Source: Lachnospiraceae bacterium Phil5
GTDB taxonomy: Bacteria > Bacillota > Clostridia > TANB77 > CAG-508
DNA length: 64,000 bases
Assembly: GCA_002633185.1 (NCBI GenBank)
Contig: NWBM01000002.1
Span: 374,832-438,831 of the forward strand
Reading direction: 5' to 3'
Below, one piece after another: positions 63,991-64,000 of the stretch. The notes under the pieces were generated by a model. The model did no database searches. It was not told the origin of the DNA and saw only the letters and a program-made list of their open reading frames with translations. Made by a program: the position numbers and the translations under genes. How positions within the stretch are numbered: position 1 is the first letter of the stretch; every line of letters begins with the position of its first letter.

Positions 63991-64000
63991 TCAACCTCCT

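Overview
The window looks like chromosome of a very AT-rich, spore-forming member of the Clostridia (Firmicutes). It encodes spoIVA, a gerA-type germinant-receptor operon, a PASTA kinase with its PP2C partner, DUF4364, a DUF421/DUF4363 pair and a TagO/TagA/TagGH-type wall-polymer cluster. Strong AAGGAGG-like ribosome sites and TTGACA/TATAAT promoters fit. No rRNA, tRNA, CRISPR array, insertion sequence or prophage was recognised. All names come from reading motifs by eye; no database search was possible.

Layout. 1-1830 (+): the end of an unknown gene, then a GH57 branching-enzyme-like gene. 1885-2916 (-): two unrecognised genes. 3059-27522 (-): ruvB followed upstream by a long cell-envelope polysaccharide locus. 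It holds tagO, wecB, tagA, glycosyltransferases, a TagGH/Wzm-Wzt exporter, rpiA, an LCP ligase, vanZ, glf, DUF3048, an acyltransferase, Wzx, Wzy, a TagD-like cytidylyltransferase, LicD, DUF4422 and a priming sugar transferase. 27710-35257 (-): a Fic-like protein, DUF4364, rpe, rsgA, PASTA kinase, PP2C phosphatase and rlmN. 35434-44830: small membrane genes, spoIVA (-), a UDP-sugar pyrophosphorylase (+) and the germinant receptor operon with an extra 54-residue membrane protein (+). 44861-54189: rnr, secG, clpX, clpP, tig, a small orphan gene (+), a phosphoesterase, tsaD and an M50 protease. 54332-57215 (-): an accessory patch with an NTPase/M41 metalloprotease-like gene and a reverse transcriptase preceded by a structured RNA. 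57307-63984 (-): lysS, recN, maf, an XRE-membrane regulator pair and eno.

The most striking observation concerns reading frame. Six recognisable genes (GH57, ruvB, tagO, tagA, vanZ, rlmN) are each broken once, always by one extra base, and the break always falls on an in-frame CGG codon. Skipping the C of CGG gives GGA or GGT (Gly) and restores the family sequence, including conserved glycines in GDTG, GRTGQ, VGGSFD and AACGQL. By eye I found only two other in-frame CGG codons in the whole window, both in genes of foreign-looking composition. Three of the six extra Cs have no neighbouring C, so simple homopolymer miscalls do not explain them. The best hypothesis is +1 ribosomal frameshifting, or four-base decoding, at a CGG codon that has lost its normal tRNA. 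A systematic sequence artefact remains the main alternative.

Other points of interest are an RT gene with its own promoter and a terminator-like structured RNA; hairpins lying between the ribosome-binding site and start codon of clpX and tsaD; dispersed GGGAC-core palindromes that carry or abut the stop codons of flanking genes; and a Fic-family protein whose catalytic His is Gln.
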